Of a stretch of 64,000 nt of DNA, positions 52,191-62,094 are shown one piece after another (position 1 is the first letter of the stretch; each line of letters starts with the position of its first letter). The notes beneath the pieces were generated by a model. That model made no database searches and was not told the DNA's origin. It saw nothing but the letters and a program-made list of their open reading frames with translations. The DNA comes from Loktanella sp. M215 (GTDB taxonomy: Bacteria; Pseudomonadota; Alphaproteobacteria; Rhodobacterales; Rhodobacteraceae), in the NCBI RefSeq assembly GCF_021735925.1, contig NZ_WMEA01000004.1:248001-312000 (forward strand), in the 5' to 3' direction. A program made the position numbers and the translations under genes.

Positions 52191-52976
52191 TCAATGGGCG
52201 TCGAGGAAGGCTCGTACCGCTTCGCCAAAGGCTTCGGCCGTTTCGATGTGAAGCATGTGCGGCGCGTTCTCGACGATCTGCAGACGCCCGCGCTGCACCC
52301 CCGCCGCAAGTCGTTCCATCGCCTCGCGTGGCGTCGCAACATCGACGCCGCCCGCCAGGCAGAGAGTTGGCTGCACGATCAGGTGCAGGCTGTCGGCGAG
52401 ATCGAAGTGCGAGATCGACTCCCAGGCGCGGGCAAACTGCACTGGGTCCTGTCCCAGCAGAACTGCGAAAGCGGCCTGCGCCGCCGGATCGGTTCGGAAT
52501 CCGCTGGTAAACCAGCGTTCGATCGCCCCGTCCGCCACCGCTGCCATGCCGTTTTCAATGGCGGATCGACCACGGGCTCGCAGGCTCTCGCGGTTCTCTG
52601 GCGATATGCGCGGCGGGCAGGCGCCGGCGACAAGGTGGCTGACAAGATCGGGACGTGCCAAGGCCAACTCCTGCGCCACCATCCCGCCCATGGAAACGCC
52701 GACAGTTACGACCGGGCCGCAATCGATCCGTTCGAGCGTCTCCGCGACCCGCTCGGCATCCTGCGCCAGGGTCATCCCTTTAGGGCGCGCTTCAGCCACC
52801 CCGTGCCCGGCCAGATCAAAGGCAATGACGCGAAAGCCGGGATTAAGGGCCAGGGCCAGTCTTTTCCAGCAGGTGTGGTCCAGCCCGATGGGATGGAGAC
52901 AGGCCAGAGGTATGCCGGAGCCGGAGCTGTCGAAGGCGGGAGCGGCTATGTTCAGGATCGGACCCTCCGTTTGCAA
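52191..52976 (-). CDS. alpha/beta hydrolase
   Basis: Hydrolase of 261 residues related to 3-oxoadipate enol-lactonase and similar esterases. The nucleophile elbow GVSMGGMV is near residue 93 (Ser), FDLAGHGVAEAR near 53 follows the oxyanion strand, the Asp appears in CLAGGVDVATP near 213 and the His in ENAPHMLHIE near 242. It is convergent with the CaiB operon (21 bases apart). It may open a lactone or ester of the pathway. Confidence 0.85.
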   Translation of the reverse strand: MQTEGPILNIAAPAFDSSGSGIPLACLHPIGLDHTCWKRLALALNPGFRVIAFDLAGHGVAEARPKGMTLAQDAERVAETLERIDCGPVVTVGVSMGGMVAQELALARPDLVSHLVAGACPPRISPENRESLRARGRSAIENGMAAVADGAIERWFTSGFRTDPAAQAAFAVLLGQDPVQFARAWESISHFDLADSLHLIVQPTLCLAGGVDVATPREAMERLAAGVQRGRLQIVENAPHMLHIETAEAFGEAVRAFLDAH

Positions 52977-53056
52977 CTTCGTGTTGGCTCAAGGCTGACA
53001 CGGATGACCGGACCGGGACAAGCCCGGGCGGACGGTATCTCCCGGACACCGAGACC

Positions 53057-54670
53057 ATGACGGAACAGACCTATGACTTTATCGTCGGCGGCGGAGGCTC
53101 GGCGGGATCGGTACTAGCCAATCGGCTGAGCGCGGACGGAACGTCCCGGGTCCTGCTGCTGGAGGCCGGCGGACGCGACAACTGGATCTGGTTTCACATA
53201 CCCGTTGGATACCTCTTCGCCATCAGCAATCCCCGGGCCGACTGGTGTTTCAACACAGTGGGCAATGCCGGGCTGAACGGACGCGCCTTGGCCTATCCCC
53301 GCGGCCGCGTCTTGGGTGGCAGTTCGGCGATTAACGCGATGATATACATGCGCGGCCAGGCCGCGGATTACGATCACTGGCGCGATCTTGGGCTGAAGGG
53401 CTGGGGCTGGGACGACGTCCTGCCGATCTTCAAGGCCCACGAGGATCACCACGCCCGTCCCTCGGATTATCATGGTGCCGGAGGGGAGTGGCGGGTCGAG
53501 TCCCCGCGGATAAGCTGGCCCGTGCTCGACACCTATCGTCGTGCGGCGGCTGAAGCGGGCATTCCAGAAACCCGCGACTTCAATAGCGGCGACAACGAAG
53601 GCAGCGCCTATTTCGAGGTGAACCAGAAGCGCGGGCGACGCTGGTCGGCGGCGCGCGGCTTTCTGACCCCTGTGATGCACCGCAGCAACCTCGAGGTCCA
53701 GACGGGCTGCCTGGTCGATACTATCGGCATCGAGGATGGCCGTGCCACGACCGTGACCTGGCAGCAGGACGAAGCGATGCACACCGCCCGCGCCCGTGGA
53801 GAGATAGTGCTGGCCGCGGGCAGCATCGGGACGGTCCAGATCCTGCAACGCTCGGGGATCGGGCCCGGTGAGATGCTGCGCAAGCTGGGCATTCCCGTCA
53901 TCGCCGACCGGCCCGGGGTCGGAGCGAACCTTCAGGATCATCTTCAATTGCGCATGATTTACAAGGTCACTGGGATACGCACCCTGAACGAGACCTACTG
54001 GAACCTTGCCCGCCGCGCCTGGATGGGCGTGGACTATGCCGTGCGGCGGCGCGGCCCGATGACGATGGCCCCTTCGCAGCTTGGCGTGTTCGCCCGGTCG
54101 GGCAAGGACGTCGCGCGCGCCGATCTCGAAATGCATATCCAACCCCTGTCGCTGGACAAGTTCGGCGATTCGCTGCACCGGTTTCCGGCAATCACGACGA
54201 GCATCTGCAATCTGCGCCCGCAAAGCCGGGGCCACGTCGCGATCACCAGCCGGGATCTTGGGGCGGCGCCCGAGATCTCACCCAACTACCTGTCGGTTGA
54301 CCGCGACCGCGAGATCGCGGTGCGCTCCATTCGGCTGGCGCGCCGGATCGCAGCCGGGCCCGCCCTCAGCGACTATCGGCTAGAAGAATACCTGCCGGGG
54401 CCGTTGGTCGATGATACCGACGAAGCCCTGATCCGCGCAGCGGGCGAGATTGGAACGACGATCTTTCACCCAGTCGGAACGGCCAAAATGGGACACAGAG
54501 CGGACCCCGGAAGCGTCGTAGACGACCGGCTTTGCGTCTTCGGCGTGGCCGGTCTTCGGATCGCCGATGCATCGGTAATGCCCACCATCACCAGCGGCGA
54601 CACAAATTCGCCGACGATCATGATTGCCGACAAGGGCGCGCAAATGATCCTCGAGGATTGCCGAACCTGA
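53057..54670 (+). CDS. GMC family FAD oxidoreductase, choline dehydrogenase-like
   Basis: FAD-dependent alcohol oxidoreductase of 537 residues. The dinucleotide fold starts VGGGGSAGSVLANRLS near 10-25; GRVLGGSSAINAMIYMRG near 84-101 is GMC signature 1, GSIGTVQILQRSGIG near 256 signature 2, HPVGTAKMG near 475 holds the catalytic His, and GDTNSPTIMIADKGA near 514 closes the family block. It may oxidise an alcohol to an aldehyde at the entry of the pathway. Not coupled to the convergent hydrolase gene. Confidence 0.92.
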   Translation: MTEQTYDFIVGGGGSAGSVLANRLSADGTSRVLLLEAGGRDNWIWFHIPVGYLFAISNPRADWCFNTVGNAGLNGRALAYPRGRVLGGSSAINAMIYMRGQAADYDHWRDLGLKGWGWDDVLPIFKAHEDHHARPSDYHGAGGEWRVESPRISWPVLDTYRRAAAEAGIPETRDFNSGDNEGSAYFEVNQKRGRRWSAARGFLTPVMHRSNLEVQTGCLVDTIGIEDGRATTVTWQQDEAMHTARARGEIVLAAGSIGTVQILQRSGIGPGEMLRKLGIPVIADRPGVGANLQDHLQLRMIYKVTGIRTLNETYWNLARRAWMGVDYAVRRRGPMTMAPSQLGVFARSGKDVARADLEMHIQPLSLDKFGDSLHRFPAITTSICNLRPQSRGHVAITSRDLGAAPEISPNYLSVDRDREIAVRSIRLARRIAAGPALSDYRLEEYLPGPLVDDTDEALIRAAGEIGTTIFHPVGTAKMGHRADPGSVVDDRLCVFGVAGLRIADASVMPTITSGDTNSPTIMIADKGAQMILEDCRT

Positions 54671-54697
54671 CAACCCCTGCCCTACCGTCAATAGACG

Positions 54698-55006
54698 ATG
54701 AATGGCACCGTCGCCTCGATCGTCGGACAGGATAAACCGCGTAAGGTTCTACGTGACAGCATCCGCCTCCTCGGTCGTCGGTATGTCGAGCCCACTTTGG
54801 CGGCCTTTGTCTGCGAGATGGTCGCGGTGCTCTACGATCCCCGCGATCTAACCGAGGTGCATGTCTACCACGAGGGCCGGTTCGTCTGCCGTGCCCTCAG
54901 CCCCGAACATCTGGCCGCACCGGCGCTGCGGGACAACCAGCGGGCGCGGCGCGAAGCCCAAGCAACGCGACACGGGCACGCCCACCATCATGGAGGTTGC
55001 CGATGA
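54698..55006 (+). pseudogene. TniA/TnsB-like (Mu-type) transposase C-terminal remnant
   Basis: About 75 residues read like the C-terminal Mu-type beta-barrel of TniA transposases: LGRRYVEPTLAAFVCEMV, LYDPRDLTEVHVYHEGRFVCRA, then an Arg-rich tail ending at 55006. The catalytic DDE part is absent. The last codons overlap an ATG at 55003, the usual place for the partner ATPase gene tniB. Confidence 0.75.
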
Positions 55007-55570
55007 CGACCACGGTATCCGACTTCCCGACCGACGATCGTCCGAGGGCTCCGGCTCCACACCGCTGACGATTGGTTTCCTTGCGAGCAGCCATTCTTGG
55101 CGAGCCGCGAGCATGCACGCTTCGTAGAGTTTGCCGAGGCCTGTGCTTACTACCGCTACATCGGCGTGTGTCATGGGCGGCCTGGGATTGGAAAGAGGCG
55201 ATCGGCGCGCGAATTCGCCAGTTTCCCGGATCTGCTGGGCTACGGCGCCATGAAACCCGTTCCCCCGGCGCTGGCGGAGCAGGTCACACGATGCCGGGCC
55301 GCTTTCTAAACGGTTGCGGTCAGCAACACGCCCAAGACCATCGACATAGTGCTTGGCGCCAATATCGAGAAAAATCGACTATGCCCGACTGACGGTTGCA
55401 GCCGGATCGCCGTCCGGCGTGAAGTATCAGGCGGCACGCTCTGCATGTCCCTTCGTCATCGTCGACGGGGCCGACCGTCTAACCATGAAGTTGCTGTAAC
55501 ACCTCCGCGACCTGGCCGATCGGCGCGGCTTCGGGCTTAACCTGTTGGCTCGAAGGGTGAAAATGTCGGC
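55003..55570 (+). pseudogene. TniB-like AAA ATPase remnant
   Basis: Starts MTTTVSDFPTDDRPRAPAPHR, stops, and resumes in another frame near 55067 with LASREHARFVEFAEACAYYRYIGV, then a damaged Walker A (GRPGIGKRRSA; the usual GKT/S is GKR). Later pieces in further frames (GADRLTMKLL, LRDLADRRGFGLNLLA) correspond to the Walker B region and the helix after it. Several stops intervene. It is the decayed partner of the TniA remnant. Confidence 0.65.
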
Positions 55571-55899
55571 GGGCAAGATAATGTCTGCAATGATCTCCCA
55601 TCATCAATGAACTGCGCAAAAAATGTGTGGAGTTCGCATCTGGAACTCTATCGCCGTGTTACCTGTCGAGGGCCGTGTTTCTGGGGCAGATCAAGAACCA
55701 AGCATCAGACCTTGGTCTGAAGCCTGCGAGCGACCTTAGGGCGGTGACCGCGCCCGGAAGACTGTTATGATTTATCAAATCAGATTTACGTTTTGTCATT
55801 TACTTTCGGAGTCGCCTTCATGCGGTTTCCGAATTTTTTGCTGATTATCAGATCCGGGGAGATTTCAGTCGCGGATCTTTAACTCAACGAAACTTCATA

Positions 55900-58245
55900 G
55901 TGAAGGTTCACACTATGTATCTTTCTAGACATGAATCCAAGCGCCGTCAGCGGGAGGCCCAAAACGCCCGCAACAACAGGGCGGAGGTCGTCAAAGCGCT
56001 CTCCACGGGTCAGGTCAGTCGTCGCGAATTAATGAAGTGGGGGGTGTTCACAGCAACCGGCGCATTGACCAACATCAATGGCCTCAGTCCATTTGCGGGC
56101 AGCGCATATGCGAAGGGCCAATTGACGGGAGTTCCGAGGAGCGAGACCTTCGGGGTGCTGCCGTTTACGCAGAAAATGACACGACTTGAGCTACAGGAGC
56201 CGCTCCCTCTGACACCCATCATGCGCGGTGGCGAGATCGATGTGGCCTTCCCGGCCGGAACAGGAGAACTTGCCGGCCGCCGGATGTCCTACCATACCGA
56301 TTTTCTGATGTCCGGAAAGCAGATGTATATCAATCCGCGGACTGGCATTGGTCCATATGAAGGTCGGCCACCCGGCGCCTATTTTGCCCATCAACGCTGG
56401 GCTGAATATCTGCCGAAGCAGGCTTACGTGATGTCGCTGGCACCCGTGGGTCCATCTTGGAACTTCCATCCTGATCTGCCCTATCAGTTGGCGGACCAGG
56501 TCTGGACGTTCACCAAGGGCCAAGGCCGTGAGGCCACCACCAGGCCCCCTCTCATCAAGCTGCGCTACGGGGAACCTGTTCTGTTCCGGCACTACAACAT
56601 GCTGCCGGTCAATCCAGCGCAGAACGGGGGATTTGGCAGCACATCTCAAGCGACGCACAATCATAATGCTCATAACGCCTCAGCAAGCGATGGCGCGTCG
56701 AACGCCCATTTCTTCCCGGGCCAGTTCTACGACTATCATTGGAGCACGACGCTAGCCCGCGCCGACACGATCAATACCGATATGACCGACAGACGGGCAT
56801 CCGGCCCGGACGGCCAGGGCGGGCTGGTGCATGTGAAAGGTGACTTCCGCGAGCTTCAGGGCAGTCTGTGGTTTCACGACCACCGCTTCTTCTACACAGC
56901 TGAGAATGTCTACAAAGGGCACGTTGGCATGGTGAACTATTACAGCGGTCCTGACCGCGGTAACGAGGTGTTGGACGATGGCGTCAACTTGCAGTTCCCC
57001 AGCGGCTCTCTCCTGGATTGGGGCAACATCGACTTTGACGTGAACCTTCTGATTTCGGATGCCGCAACGGATCTGGAAGGTGAGTATTTCTTCGACATCT
57101 TCAACACCGATGGTTTCCTCGGTGACCTCATGCTCGTCAACTTCAATTACAAGCCATATATAGATGTTTTACCTCGCAAATATCGGTTCCGGCTATTGAA
57201 TGCCTGCATGTCGCGGTTCATTCGCCTGCAGTTAAAAACGGCATTTGGGAATACCGTCCCTATGGAGGTCATCTCGGCCGACGGAAACCTGCTGGAGAGG
57301 CCCGTCACGGTGAATATGCTCGACACGATGGGCGTTGCGGAGCGGTTTGACGTCGTCGTCGACTTCAGCCATTTCGACGTGGGACAACGGATCAACATGG
57401 TCAATCTGGTTACACACAAGACCGGCCGCGGTCCCAGCGGTCTGGTCGATTACAAGGCCGCCGATAACGGGAAGTCCGGCGATCCGGCGACGGGTTCCCT
57501 TCTCCAGTTCCGCATTGTCGACCAGGTCGAGAGCGTGGATGTGCCGGGCGTTATCCATTACGCAACTCAGAATGACCGCAGTCGGATCCCCAGCCGTCTG
57601 ACGGAGCAGATCCCTGTCGTCGAACCCACACGGATAAGGTTTATCGAACTGAAACGTGGTGAGGAAACCCCGGTCGACAGGAGAACCGGCGAATGCAATC
57701 CATCCTGTCCACGCCGTGAGGTGTATCCTTGGTCGATGCGTGTCAATGGCAACAAGATTGGCGGTTTCAATGCCAATCATATTTCCGAGCTGATCCCGCG
57801 GCCGGGCGAAATTGAGCATTGGGTCCTCAGGAACCCCGGAGGTGGCTGGGACCATCCGCTTCACCTGCATTTTGAAGAGGGGGTAACCATTGATCGTGGA
57901 AAGGCTTCAATGTCGAAAACCGAAAAGTTTGCCCGCAAGGACGTCTGGCGCCTTGGTGAGCTGGGCGAGGTCCGAATGCAAGTTCAGTTCAGCGAATATG
58001 GCGGCGCGTACGTCAGTCACTGCCACAATACAGTCCACGAAGACTCAGCCATGATCATGCGGGTCGACATTTTGACTGATCCGAACAACCCTTACTCGTC
58101 GCGCACGCAAGCCGCGGTCATTCCCACGCCGAACCCTACTCCTGAAGGCGTGACCTACACGACCCCGGAAATCCTGGCCGCTGGGAATCCATTTGATCGA
58201 AAGTTCAACCCATTCCCCAACATCCCCCCTTTGAAGGAGGATTGA
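55900..58245 (+). CDS. large multicopper oxidase with twin-arginine-like leader
   Basis: Multicopper oxidase of 781 residues, about 250 longer than CueO-type enzymes. SRRELMKWGVFTATGAL near residues 40-56 resembles a twin-arginine signal, but it starts late, after a charged N-terminus; ATGs at 55915 or 55930 are alternatives. Copper-binding motifs are THNHNAHN near 248, WFHDHRFF near 325, HPLHLHFEEG near 654 and HCHNTVHEDSAMIM near 707, the last with His-Cys-His and a Met. Substrate unknown; metal (Mn, Cu, Fe) or phenol oxidation are all possible. 300 bases upstream carry no gene and probably its promoter. Confidence 0.88.
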   Translation: MKVHTMYLSRHESKRRQREAQNARNNRAEVVKALSTGQVSRRELMKWGVFTATGALTNINGLSPFAGSAYAKGQLTGVPRSETFGVLPFTQKMTRLELQEPLPLTPIMRGGEIDVAFPAGTGELAGRRMSYHTDFLMSGKQMYINPRTGIGPYEGRPPGAYFAHQRWAEYLPKQAYVMSLAPVGPSWNFHPDLPYQLADQVWTFTKGQGREATTRPPLIKLRYGEPVLFRHYNMLPVNPAQNGGFGSTSQATHNHNAHNASASDGASNAHFFPGQFYDYHWSTTLARADTINTDMTDRRASGPDGQGGLVHVKGDFRELQGSLWFHDHRFFYTAENVYKGHVGMVNYYSGPDRGNEVLDDGVNLQFPSGSLLDWGNIDFDVNLLISDAATDLEGEYFFDIFNTDGFLGDLMLVNFNYKPYIDVLPRKYRFRLLNACMSRFIRLQLKTAFGNTVPMEVISADGNLLERPVTVNMLDTMGVAERFDVVVDFSHFDVGQRINMVNLVTHKTGRGPSGLVDYKAADNGKSGDPATGSLLQFRIVDQVESVDVPGVIHYATQNDRSRIPSRLTEQIPVVEPTRIRFIELKRGEETPVDRRTGECNPSCPRREVYPWSMRVNGNKIGGFNANHISELIPRPGEIEHWVLRNPGGGWDHPLHLHFEEGVTIDRGKASMSKTEKFARKDVWRLGELGEVRMQVQFSEYGGAYVSHCHNTVHEDSAMIMRVDILTDPNNPYSSRTQAAVIPTPNPTPEGVTYTTPEILAAGNPFDRKFNPFPNIPPLKED

Positions 58246-58531
58246 CAGGTTTTTAGACTCAGCCAATGACAAACGTGGTAGCGGCGCAACCAAGGCTGAG
58301 AGTCACTTAAGAAACACCCGGAACCTGTTCAGATAAACCGAACCACTTCTGACTACCCGACCAGTCCTCAGAACTTTCGGCGGATGACGGCTCTGTTGAT
58401 GGCGTGGATGCCCCTCCCGACGGCATCAACAAAGCCGCGTAGCACCTCAAGTATGGAGCAGTTGGCAATCCGGTGACGCCATTCGGAAATGTCTTGGCCT
58501 ATTTGTAACTTCGTCAAAGATAGGAATTCGT

Positions 58532-59029
58532 TCATCTGTGAAGTCTTGGATCAAGGCCGAAGCGTTCTTGTTGCACATCCTCAAAATATCCCTTGGCGCG
58601 ATCCGCGTCAAAAATCAGGTTCCAGCTATGGCGTGATACCGTCGACGGCAGAAGGGAAAACAGATGAGCGTTCAAGAGCTGGTCGCCATAGCTCTGCTGG
58701 CCCGGACCGTGCGATCCCGGAACGAGCCAGTTGGGGTTTGGCACGTCAGTTGGTTGGACCACATAGATATTGTCCATATCCGTTATTCTTGCAGAGGTGA
58801 GAATGTGGACGGTCGTGTCGAGAACCTTGAAGCCTTTGTGAACGGCGACTTCCAGAATGGCTGTCGCAGGATCGACCGATGTGTAGACAGCCCGCACACC
58901 CTTTGAATTCCAGCGCCCTCCGACACGATAGGATCCCTCACCGGTGTTCCATGTCGTAGCGTGACGTTCTTGATCCAATCGCCAGAACCGAAGGTCCCCA
59001 TTTCCAAGGGGCGGCGGAAGTGGCGTCAC
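58532..59029 (-). CDS. RES domain toxin
   Basis: RES-family protein of 165 residues, the toxin of a type II pair; characterised members degrade NAD+. The Arg-Glu-Ser residues appear in FWRLDQERHATTW near 15, GRWNSKGVRAVYTS near 38 and ATAILEVAVHKGF near 57. The start is the GTG at 59029, overlapping the antitoxin stop (GTGA), which gives a normal length. Downstream to the multicopper oxidase lie 286 bases without a gene. Confidence 0.82.
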   Translation of the reverse strand: MTPLPPPLGNGDLRFWRLDQERHATTWNTGEGSYRVGGRWNSKGVRAVYTSVDPATAILEVAVHKGFKVLDTTVHILTSARITDMDNIYVVQPTDVPNPNWLVPGSHGPGQQSYGDQLLNAHLFSLLPSTVSRHSWNLIFDADRAKGYFEDVQQERFGLDPRLHR

Positions 59030-59520
59030 GTATAAACTCCGTAGTCCATGCGGGTCAGGTATTCCTCGACAGCTTCCGCACCGGCAGAAGAGGCAAGGAG
59101 ATCGATCGGCCTGCGGTTGTCGAGACCTATCGCCGGTTCCAGGGTCCAGGTTTCTGCCGCCTTCTGTGTTCCCATGACGTCGGTTGCCCGAGCGATGATT
59201 TCGGCAAAACGCCATGCCCTGCTGCTTTGCTCGGTCGAAAGTACCCTGTCAGGAGTGTCCGCTTTCCGACGTTGCAACGTACGGATGCTGATCCCGATAG
59301 CCTTGTTAAGGGCGTCACCGGCGGCAAGAACTTTCACGCCTTCGACGAGATGCAGCAAGGATCGAGACGGGATGCCTTCGACAATCAGATCGTGAGCCTC
59401 CAGCGCATTTCGGACCGATCTCTTCATGATCTGATCGCCTCCGAGAAGATCAAATGCCCTGATCGCGTCGTTTTCGGGCGCAGCCGAAATAGTTGAAGGA
59501 AGTCCTGAAACGATCGCCAT
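59026..59520 (-). CDS. Xre/MbcA/ParS-type antitoxin of the RES toxin
   Basis: Antitoxin of 164 residues with an N-terminal helix-turn-helix-like region (residues 60-100: SLLHLVEGVKVLAAGDAL, GISIRTLQRRKA) and the C-terminal toxin-binding domain (WRFAEIIARATDVMGTQKAAETWT, then GAEAVEEYLTRMDYGVY). Start at 59520: GGGAG lies 9 bases upstream, while the earlier in-frame ATG at 59556 has none. The gene precedes and overlaps the toxin gene, and likely represses the pair. Confidence 0.8.
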   Translation of the reverse strand: MAIVSGLPSTISAAPENDAIRAFDLLGGDQIMKRSVRNALEAHDLIVEGIPSRSLLHLVEGVKVLAAGDALNKAIGISIRTLQRRKADTPDRVLSTEQSSRAWRFAEIIARATDVMGTQKAAETWTLEPAIGLDNRRPIDLLASSAGAEAVEEYLTRMDYGVYT

Positions 59521-60029
59521 GGAAAAAATCTCCCTATGCCACGTGTCATCATACATACGTCACATGTCGCAATGTTTCAATGCCTCCGCCTGCTAGAAGG
59601 TGAAGCCGGTCTCCTTTGAGTCGCCAATGCAACATGGGTAGTGTCCGCGCACGTGGTGTAATTTCAGCGCCGTCGCGGTGTGATCCCGGGTGAACCGCGC
59701 CGGGTTTGCCGGAGACCAGTTGCTTCACTTTACGCGACCATATCGAGCGCGGCACGCTGCGCATAGTAGTTGGCTTCAGCCTCGACAGGCGGGATGTTCC
59801 CGATGGGTTCAAGCAGCCGGCGGTTATTGAACCAGTCCACCCATTCGAGGGTCGCCATCTCAACGGCCTCAATGTTTTTCCAAGGGCCCCGACGGCGAAT
59901 GACCTCGGTCTTGTAGAGGCCATTGATCGTCTCGGCCAATGCATTGTCGTAGCTGTCTCCAACGCTTCCAACTGAGGGCTCGATGCCAGCGTCGGCCAAG
60001 CGCTCGGTGTAGCGGATGGAAACGTATTG

Positions 60030-61489
60030 GGCGGATTCAACCGGTCGTCGCAACACCATCGATCATATCCTGTTTGAGCAGCCGGTCGAGAGCTTCTGCC
60101 GGTGTCTGCCAGCCCAGCGTTTTTCGAGGGCGCGTGTTCAGCGCATGGGCAACGGCGCTCAGCTCGTCGGCGCCGTGTTGGCTGAGATCCGTGCCCTTGG
60201 GGAAATATTGGCGGAGCAGACCGTTGGTGTTCTCGTTGCTGCCGCGCTGCCATGGGCTCTGAGGGTCGCAGAAGTAGATATCCAGGCCGGTATCGATCCG
60301 CAGCTGTGCGTGTTGAGCCATCTCTGCGCCCTGATCCCAGGTTAACGAGCGACGCAGGTGGCAAGGCAGGCTGTTGATCATCCCTGCGATGGCATCTCGG
60401 ACGGCCTCGGCGCCGTGGCCGGCAAGTGCCGGCCCATTCTTGACAGGCTTGGCAACCCCGTGCCCCTCCATACGCGGCAAGTGCAGCAGCATGGTGAAGC
60501 GGGTCGTGCGTTCGACCAGCGTGCCGATCGCCGAGCTGCCGAGACCAAGAATGAGGTCCCCCTCCCAATGGCCGGGAACGGCCCTGTCGGCGATCTCTGC
60601 CGGGCGGTCACTGATCATCAGGGCATCAGCCATGAATGCCTTGTCGCGGTTCCGGGCGCGTTCGCGGGGTAACCTGAGTGCGCGGCCGGACCTCAGGCAG
60701 GCAGAGAGGTCTCTCTTCAGTGCGCCGCGTCCTTGAATGTAGAGAGCCTGATAAATGGCTTCATGGCTGATACGCATTGTCGGATCCTCGGGGAAGTGCA
60801 CCTTCAGGCGCTGCGAGATCTGCTCGGGGCTCCATGCAGATGACCAGCGTCGGCTCTGCCGGTGAACGGCCCGACGCCCTCTCCATACCACGACAGGTCC
60901 ATCGAAGGCGATGCCGTCCGGCGTGGCAATGAGGCCCGAAAGGCGATCCTGCACGTAGGTGCGCAGAGCAGGGTTGACCGCGAGCTTGCTGATCTTCGGA
61001 CGCCTGGCCGCCCGATCTGCGTGCCACTGCGCGGCAATGGCCCGATAGTCGAACTCTCCGCCGCGTGTCGCCGAATTGCGCCTGATCTCGCGAGAGACTG
61101 TGCTGGGTGATCGGCCCAGCTTGCGCGCGATCGCACGCACGCCCGTGCCCCGGGCGCATTCGAGAGCGATTTCTTCACGTTCTTGAAAGGATAAGCCGCG
61201 ACTCTTCAGCGAAGAGGCAGATGGCGCGAGATGTGTGGGAGGCATTCCGCCAGAACTCCGAAACCATCGGGTTCCGACCGGAACTGAAACACCTGCTGCG
61301 ACAGCGGCTTCCTCGCTGGACAGCCCTGCCGCAATTTCCCGCCAGAACCTGCACAGATTCTCACGCTGCCAGACCGGCGGTCGACCTGGCGAGGATAATT
61401 TGCGTCGCGTCGAGCGCTCCGACTTCCGTCCTGCTGTGGTCATCAACACCTCCAAATTAAGAGTGTTGCGACGACCAGTTGAATCCGCC
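60030..61489 (-). mobile_element. IS30-family insertion sequence with target duplication
   Basis: A 1460-base element with inverted repeats beginning GGCGGATTCAAC and continuing GGTCGTCGCAACAC (one mismatch). It is bounded on both sides by TTG (60027-60029 and 61490-61492), the 3-base duplication; on the coding strand it is CAA, a Gln codon of the IS3 orfB. One transposase gene fills it. The element looks complete. Confidence 0.92.
60037..61443 (-). CDS. IS30 family transposase
   Basis: DDE transposase of 468 residues. Two helix-turn-helix regions: GLSSEEAAVAAGVSVPVGTR near 40-59 and GTGVRAIARKLGRSPSTVSREIRRN near 98-122. The DDE core includes PGHWEGDLILG near 290 (first Asp), LTWDQGAEM near 363 (second Asp) and WQRGSNENTNGLLRQYFPKG near 393 (Glu). 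The start at 61443 lies just inside the inverted repeat. The gene is complete and may be active. Confidence 0.92.
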   Translation of the reverse strand: MTTAGRKSERSTRRKLSSPGRPPVWQRENLCRFWREIAAGLSSEEAAVAAGVSVPVGTRWFRSSGGMPPTHLAPSASSLKSRGLSFQEREEIALECARGTGVRAIARKLGRSPSTVSREIRRNSATRGGEFDYRAIAAQWHADRAARRPKISKLAVNPALRTYVQDRLSGLIATPDGIAFDGPVVVWRGRRAVHRQSRRWSSAWSPEQISQRLKVHFPEDPTMRISHEAIYQALYIQGRGALKRDLSACLRSGRALRLPRERARNRDKAFMADALMISDRPAEIADRAVPGHWEGDLILGLGSSAIGTLVERTTRFTMLLHLPRMEGHGVAKPVKNGPALAGHGAEAVRDAIAGMINSLPCHLRRSLTWDQGAEMAQHAQLRIDTGLDIYFCDPQSPWQRGSNENTNGLLRQYFPKGTDLSQHGADELSAVAHALNTRPRKTLGWQTPAEALDRLLKQDMIDGVATTG

Positions 61490-62094
61490 TTGGGACCCGC
61501 GATCGCTGTGATGCACCAGGCTGCCGTCACCATCGGGGCGTCGTTTGTAGAGTGCCTGCTCCAACGCATCCAGAACGAAGTCCGTCTTGGCCGACCCTGA
61601 TACCCGCCAACCAACGATGTGATTGGCGAATGTGTCTATCACGAAGGCCACGTAAACGAAGCCGGCCCAGGTCGAGACATAGGTGAAGTCGCTCACCCAC
61701 AGCATGTTCGGTGCCGGTGCCCGGAACTGGCGGTTCACCTTGTCTTGCGGACATGGTGCCGCTGTATCGCTCTGCGTAGTCTTGATGACCTTGCCACGCA
61801 CAGCCCCACGCAGCCCGATTTGGGTCATCAGCCGCGCCACCGTGCAACGGGCGACATCGAAGCCTTCCCGTCTGAGCTGGTGCCAGGCTTTGCGCACGCC
61901 GTAGACTTTGAAGTTGGCGTCCCAGATCCGCTGAATCTCGGGACGCAACGCTGCATCCCTTTGTTGTCGCGCCGACGCCTTGGACGGATCGGCACGGATG
62001 GCCAGGTGCGCATAATACGTCGATGGGGCGATCGGCAGAACCCGGCAGATCGGCTCGACCCCATAGACGGCACGATGATCGTCGATAAACCCGA

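Noticed and set aside
53114..54235. Open frame of 373 codons antisense to the GMC oxidoreductase
   Set aside because: The GMC gene has all its family signatures; the antisense frame has none.
58262..58310. CTCAGCC...GGCTGAG inverted repeat after the multicopper oxidase
   Set aside because: The loop is about 30 bases and no T run follows, so I do not call it a terminator.
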